NCBI GenBank assembly: GCA_002426025.1
Contig: DINP01000056.1
Span: forward strand, 10,294-20,576
Source: Bacteroidales bacterium UBA5537
Lineage (GTDB): Bacteria; Bacteroidota; Bacteroidia; Bacteroidales; Lentimicrobiaceae
DNA length: 10,283 nt
Direction of reading: 5' to 3'
The position numbers and the translations under genes are program-made. Below the pieces are notes generated by a model that saw only the letters and a program-made list of their open reading frames with translations, had not been told where the DNA came from and searched no databases. Below, piece after piece: positions 7,315 through 10,283 of the stretch. The first letter of the stretch is position 1, and each line of letters opens with the position of its first letter.

Positions 7315-8112
7315 TTATTCAGCTGATTTCTTTCGCCTCGTATAATACAGAAGTGCAAAGCCTACAATTACGAATGGAATACTCAGCCATTGTCCCATAT
7401 TCAAAGTCATGTGTTGCTCAAATGCAACCTGGGGTTCTTTCAGAAACTCAATAAGGAAGCGGACTCCGAAAAGTACGATCAGGAAAACGCCAAAAATGGT
7501 GCCTTCTGCCATGGTTTTGTAATTGCTGCGGTAGTATTTCAGTAAAGCAAAAAATAAAATCAGGTAACTGAGCGCTTCATAAATCTGGGTTGGGTGCCGT
7601 GGATCGGCCTGACCGTCACGGACAAAGATAAATCCCCAGGGGAGAGAGGTAAAATGGCCGTAAATCTCACTGTTCATAAGATTGCCCATCCTGATAAAGA
7701 AACCGCCCAACGCAACCACAATTACCACCCGGTCGAGGGTCCACAGGTAGGTTTTACCCGATTTTCTTACAAATAAAATCAAGGCTAGCAAAATACCCAC
7801 GGCAGCACCATGGCTTGCAAGACCGCCTTCCCATATTTTCAGAATACTAATTGGGTCTTTCAGATAAGACATGGGTTCGTAAAAGAAAACATGACCCAGT
7901 CGGGCTCCAACCACGGTTCCTATAACGACATAAGTCGCCAGTTTGTCGAGTATATCAATTTTAAGTCCTTCTCTTTTGAAAACCTGTTTTTCGAGAACCA
8001 GGTAGCCAAGAAAGAACGATAGTGCGAAAAATAGCCCGTACCATCTTACCTGTAAACCACCAAGTTTAAAGATTAAAGGGCTGATATCCCATGTAATTTG
8101 CTGTAGAATCAT
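7315..8112 (-). CDS. lgt: Prolipoprotein diacylglyceryl transferase Lgt
   Basis: Lgt transfers diacylglycerol from phosphatidylglycerol to the lipobox cysteine of prolipoproteins, the first step of lipoprotein maturation in the inner membrane. The 265-residue product has the usual length and about seven membrane helices. Family motifs are visible: Y25 in RWYGLFFALSFFLGY; H101 in SHGAAVG; the Lgt signature IRMGNLMNSEIYG (140-152) with R141, N144, E149 and G152, equivalent to E. coli R143, N146 and G154; HPTQIYE at 173-179; and R218 in GVRFLIEFLKEP, equivalent to E. coli R239. All expected essential residues appear present. The basic C-terminus (RRKKSAE) fits a cytoplasmic end. The gene follows the GT-B gene with a 76-bp gap and converges on the DUF2723 gene. 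Confidence 0.97.
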   Translation of the reverse strand: MILQQITWDISPLIFKLGGLQVRWYGLFFALSFFLGYLVLEKQVFKREGLKIDILDKLATYVVIGTVVGARLGHVFFYEPMSYLKDPISILKIWEGGLASHGAAVGILLALILFVRKSGKTYLWTLDRVVIVVALGGFFIRMGNLMNSEIYGHFTSLPWGFIFVRDGQADPRHPTQIYEALSYLILFFALLKYYRSNYKTMAEGTIFGVFLIVLFGVRFLIEFLKEPQVAFEQHMTLNMGQWLSIPFVIVGFALLYYTRRKKSAE

Positions 8113-8133
8113 AGTGAGGTTAATTTAATCAGA

Positions 8134-8141
8134 CAAAAGTA
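8134..8141 (-). promoter_or_regulatory. Possible -7 box of an lgt promoter
   Basis: TACTTTTG on the minus strand matches TAnnTTTG exactly, 21 bases before the lgt ATG, which would give a leader of about 15 bases. No TTTG appears at the usual 19-21 bp upstream, so only half of the promoter is supported. Confidence 0.35.
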
Positions 8142-8167
8142 ATGTTTTTGCACAGATAATGTTAATG

Positions 8168-8183
8168 GGCTGTAATTGCAGCC
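8168..8183 (-). other. Small hairpin after the GT-B gene
   Basis: GGCTG (8168-8172) pairs with CAGCC (8179-8183) around a 6-base centre, just past the GT-B stop codon. The minus-strand sequence after it (CATTAACATT) lacks a T-run. It is at best a weak terminator or an mRNA end-stabilising stem. Confidence 0.25.
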
Positions 8184-8188
8184 TTGAT

Positions 8189-9292
8189 TTACCTGCTTTT
8201 GATCTGCTCCAGAAATTCATGAATGGCAGTTTTGTATTCGGGTATGGCTGGATTAGGTGGTTTTATATCAGTATTTTCTAGAAATTCGATCGCTTTTTCC
8301 AGATCAATTGAATCCTGTTTGCATGAAAAATAGTACCCCTTCTTTTCGAGTGAGTCAGCAAGATATTCCTGCTCAGTCTGACCGGGAGTAGGAATCAGTA
8401 TTGCTTTATTGCCCGTGTAGGCTATATCCATCAGTGTTGAATATCCCGAACGACTGATAACAATTGGTTTGGTAGAAAGAATACCGGCCAGCATATCTGA
8501 TGCAAGGTGATCGGCTATATCCAGATTGCTTCTGACATTGGTGATGCCGGTGTCGCCGGGTAGCCCCCTGATCAGTAAGCAATTGCAACCTTCAACCGGT
8601 AGCTGGCTTAACAGCTTGTTTTCAAAAATCCCCCTTTGTGGTTCGGGGCCCGAAACGATAGCTACGATCTGGTAAAGTTTGTCAGGAATAATGGTATTGA
8701 TTTTATCGAAACGACTGAGCAGTCCGATGTATCGGATATTTGAAGGCGTAATATAACCATGAGATAACCTCCCCGACAGATTATCGGCTCCTTCAACATC
8801 AGGAATCCAGCAGAGGTTAAATTTTCCGGCAAAATATCTGACAACAGAACGAAGCAAAGGTTCGGCAAATTCAAATGGCGGTGGTGCTATAATATTTAAC
8901 TGATGTGTCAGAAATACATTGGTGATATTGCGGTTCCACAAACCATACCTGTTATCGGAAATGATAGCATCTATCCTGAGCTTTTTTATCAAAGATTTTA
9001 CCCTGAAATGCTCCTGAATAACTTTGAAAAACAACCCTGGTAAATCAAGCAATAATTTAAGTGCAGACATTCCTGTTTTTCTATAGGTTACTTCATAACC
9101 GGGAAACCTGACCCATTCCAATTCCGGGAATTCGGTCTGCAGCAATTTAAGCTGAGGCCCGTCTGCAGCAATAACTACTTTTGCTCCAGCGGTTTGCAAC
9201 TCCCTGATAATCGGGATGCAACGCGTAGCATGGCCCAACCCCCAGTCGAGCGGGCATACTAATATGCGGACTTGTTTTGCTTCTGAAATCAT
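8189..9292 (-). CDS. Putative GT-B glycosyltransferase (MurG/GT28-like)
   Basis: The 367-residue product has the two Rossmann-like halves of a GT-B enzyme. The N-terminal half opens with RILVCPLDWGLGHATRC (9-25), a Gly-rich loop followed by a helix as in MurG, then VVIAADGP (39-46). The C-terminal half contains AIVSGPEPQRG (211-221) and the nucleotide-sugar motif SRSGYSTLMDIAYTGNKAIL (280-299), followed by PTPGQTEQEYLA (301-312), like the MurG SRAGA...E...DHQ region. No membrane helix or signal peptide is evident, so a cytoplasmic or membrane-associated enzyme is likely. I chose the ATG at 9290-9292; the frame is open to a TTG at 9370, but that 26-residue extension would reach the dprA start and adds nothing family-like. 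It is not MurG itself: the motif sequences differ and no mur genes adjoin. Donor, acceptor and pathway are unknown. Confidence 0.8.
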   Translation of the reverse strand: MISEAKQVRILVCPLDWGLGHATRCIPIIRELQTAGAKVVIAADGPQLKLLQTEFPELEWVRFPGYEVTYRKTGMSALKLLLDLPGLFFKVIQEHFRVKSLIKKLRIDAIISDNRYGLWNRNITNVFLTHQLNIIAPPPFEFAEPLLRSVVRYFAGKFNLCWIPDVEGADNLSGRLSHGYITPSNIRYIGLLSRFDKINTIIPDKLYQIVAIVSGPEPQRGIFENKLLSQLPVEGCNCLLIRGLPGDTGITNVRSNLDIADHLASDMLAGILSTKPIVISRSGYSTLMDIAYTGNKAILIPTPGQTEQEYLADSLEKKGYYFSCKQDSIDLEKAIEFLENTDIKPPNPAIPEYKTAIHEFLEQIKSR

Positions 9293-9299
9293 TTCAATG

Positions 9300-9307
9300 C
9301 AAATATA
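9300..9307 (-). promoter_or_regulatory. Possible -7 box for the GT-B gene
   Basis: TATATTTG on the minus strand matches TAnnTTTG, but it ends only 7 bases before the chosen ATG and lacks a TTTG at normal spacing. If real, the mRNA would be almost leaderless. The same 79-bp gap must also hold the dprA promoter, for which I see no clear box. Confidence 0.2.
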
Positions 9308-9371
9308 CTGACTGCCTTTGCAATATATTGTAGTTTTTGAATAATTAACCAAAAGTTCATAATTTCGCAAT

Positions 9372-10283
9372 ATGTCACCAACAGATGATAAAACCCTGCT
9401 TTATCAGATTGCCGTAACCCTGCTACCTGGGGTTGGTGATATTAACGCGCGCAAGCTGATTGCCTACACTGGTAGTCCGGAAGCTCTGTTTACTGAGAAA
9501 AGAGGCAACCTGCTTAAAATTCCTGGTATTGGTACAGCCACTGTTGACCTGATATTGGGCAACCGACAAGTGCTTGAACGTGCAGGAAAGGAGGTTGAGT
9601 TTGTGAAGAAGTTTGAAATCAAGACTTCCTTTTATACTGAAAAATCTTACCCGGAGCGCCTCAAACATTGTGCCGACAGCCCCGTGTTGATTTATGCTCT
9701 TGGCAATTCCGATCTGAATACAGCTAAAATCGTAAGCATTGTTGGAACCCGCCGTGCAACTGAATATGGGAAAGAGATTTGCCGGAAATTAATCAACGGT
9801 TTGGCAGATCAGGAAGTGCTGGTAGTGAGTGGGCTCGCTTATGGCATTGATACCTGCGCCCACAAAGCAGCCCTCGACGAAGGCTTGAAAACTGTCGGCA
9901 TTTTTGCTCACGGTCTCGACAGGGTTTATCCTCCCTTAAATGCCAACCTTGCCGAGCGAATGCTTGAGCAGGGTGGACTTGTTACCGAATTTATCAGCAA
10001 AACAAATCCCGACAGGGAAAATTTCCCGAAAAGAAACAGGGTAATTGCCGGGCTGGCCGATGCTACTATTGTAATTGAAGCAGGGGCAAAAGGAGGTGCA
10101 CTGATTACTGCCGATATTGCCAATTCGTATAATCGTGATGTTTTTGCCGTTCCCGGAAGGCTGGGTGATCCGGTTTCAGAAGGCTGCAACAACCTCATAA
10201 AAACCAACCGGGCTGCTTTGGTTCAGTCGGCTGCTGATATCTGCTATATTATGGGTTGGGAAAAGAACAAAGCCAAACCTCAG
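9372..10283 (+). CDS. dprA: DNA-processing protein DprA (Smf), N-terminal 304 residues (3' end outside window)
   Basis: DprA binds incoming single-stranded DNA and loads RecA during natural transformation; it is also widespread in bacteria not known to be competent. Seen: two helix-hairpin-helix motifs near the N-terminus (LLPGVGDINARKLI 17-30; LLKIPGIGTATVDLIL 47-62), then the Rossmann-like domain with GTRRAT (125-130), SGLAYGIDTCAHKAAL (153-168), GLDRVYPP (181-188), FPKRNRVIAGL (218-228), EAGAKGGALITA (236-247) and PGRLGDPVSEGCNNLI (261-276). Position 241 is Gly where many homologues have Ser, a variant I recall as common in Bacteroidota. The ATG at 9372 starts a protein of family-like N-terminus. 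The C-terminal winged-helix part, if present, lies beyond the right edge. The frame is open to the last base. It is divergent from the GT-B gene. Confidence 0.97.
   Translation, partial: MSPTDDKTLLYQIAVTLLPGVGDINARKLIAYTGSPEALFTEKRGNLLKIPGIGTATVDLILGNRQVLERAGKEVEFVKKFEIKTSFYTEKSYPERLKHCADSPVLIYALGNSDLNTAKIVSIVGTRRATEYGKEICRKLINGLADQEVLVVSGLAYGIDTCAHKAALDEGLKTVGIFAHGLDRVYPPLNANLAERMLEQGGLVTEFISKTNPDRENFPKRNRVIAGLADATIVIEAGAKGGALITADIANSYNRDVFAVPGRLGDPVSEGCNNLIKTNRAALVQSAADICYIMGWEKNKAKPQ

Noticed and set aside
9293..9370. 26-residue N-terminal extension of the GT-B protein from a TTG codon
   Set aside because: It would consume the whole gap to dprA and precedes the usual start of the Rossmann fold; the ATG at 9290-9292 fits better.

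Overview
The window looks like core chromosome of a Bacteroidota species, probably Bacteroidales-like; the sequence alone does not give a genus. The main reasons are gene content (a 1025-residue DUF2723 membrane protein, a NusA that ends soon after its KH domains, an IF2 with a very long charged linker), promoter-like boxes of the Bacteroidota type (TAnnTTTG) and the lack of clear Shine-Dalgarno sequences before the genes. Base composition is moderate and even, and no mobile element, phage gene, CRISPR array or transfer boundary is visible.

Left part (1-3854, minus strand). A promoter-like site is followed by a tRNA-Gln(TTG) gene, a perfect 8-bp hairpin with a T-rich tail, and then rimP, nusA and infB; infB runs off the left edge. 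These genes act in ribosome maturation, transcription elongation and termination, and translation initiation. The order resembles the classic metY-rimP-nusA-infB operon of enterobacteria, with a glutamine tRNA in place of the initiator tRNA.

Middle part (3802-7247). A 312-bp AT-rich gap separates the tRNA promoter from a plus-strand gene for a large DUF2723 protein, probably a membrane glycosyltransferase of the GT-C fold. A strong intrinsic terminator closes this gene.

Right part (7315-10283). Two minus-strand genes encode prolipoprotein diacylglyceryl transferase (lgt) and an uncharacterised GT-B glycosyltransferase related to the MurG/GT28 type. A divergent plus-strand gene, dprA, begins 79 bp from the GT start and runs off the right edge. 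lgt, the DUF2723 gene and the GT-B gene all concern the cell envelope, but the strand arrangement gives no evidence that they form one operon.

I found no convincing new multi-gene system. The points most worth a second look are the tRNA-hairpin-rimP-nusA-infB layout, a repeated motif in the IF2 linker, and the two glycosyltransferase-like proteins of unknown substrate.
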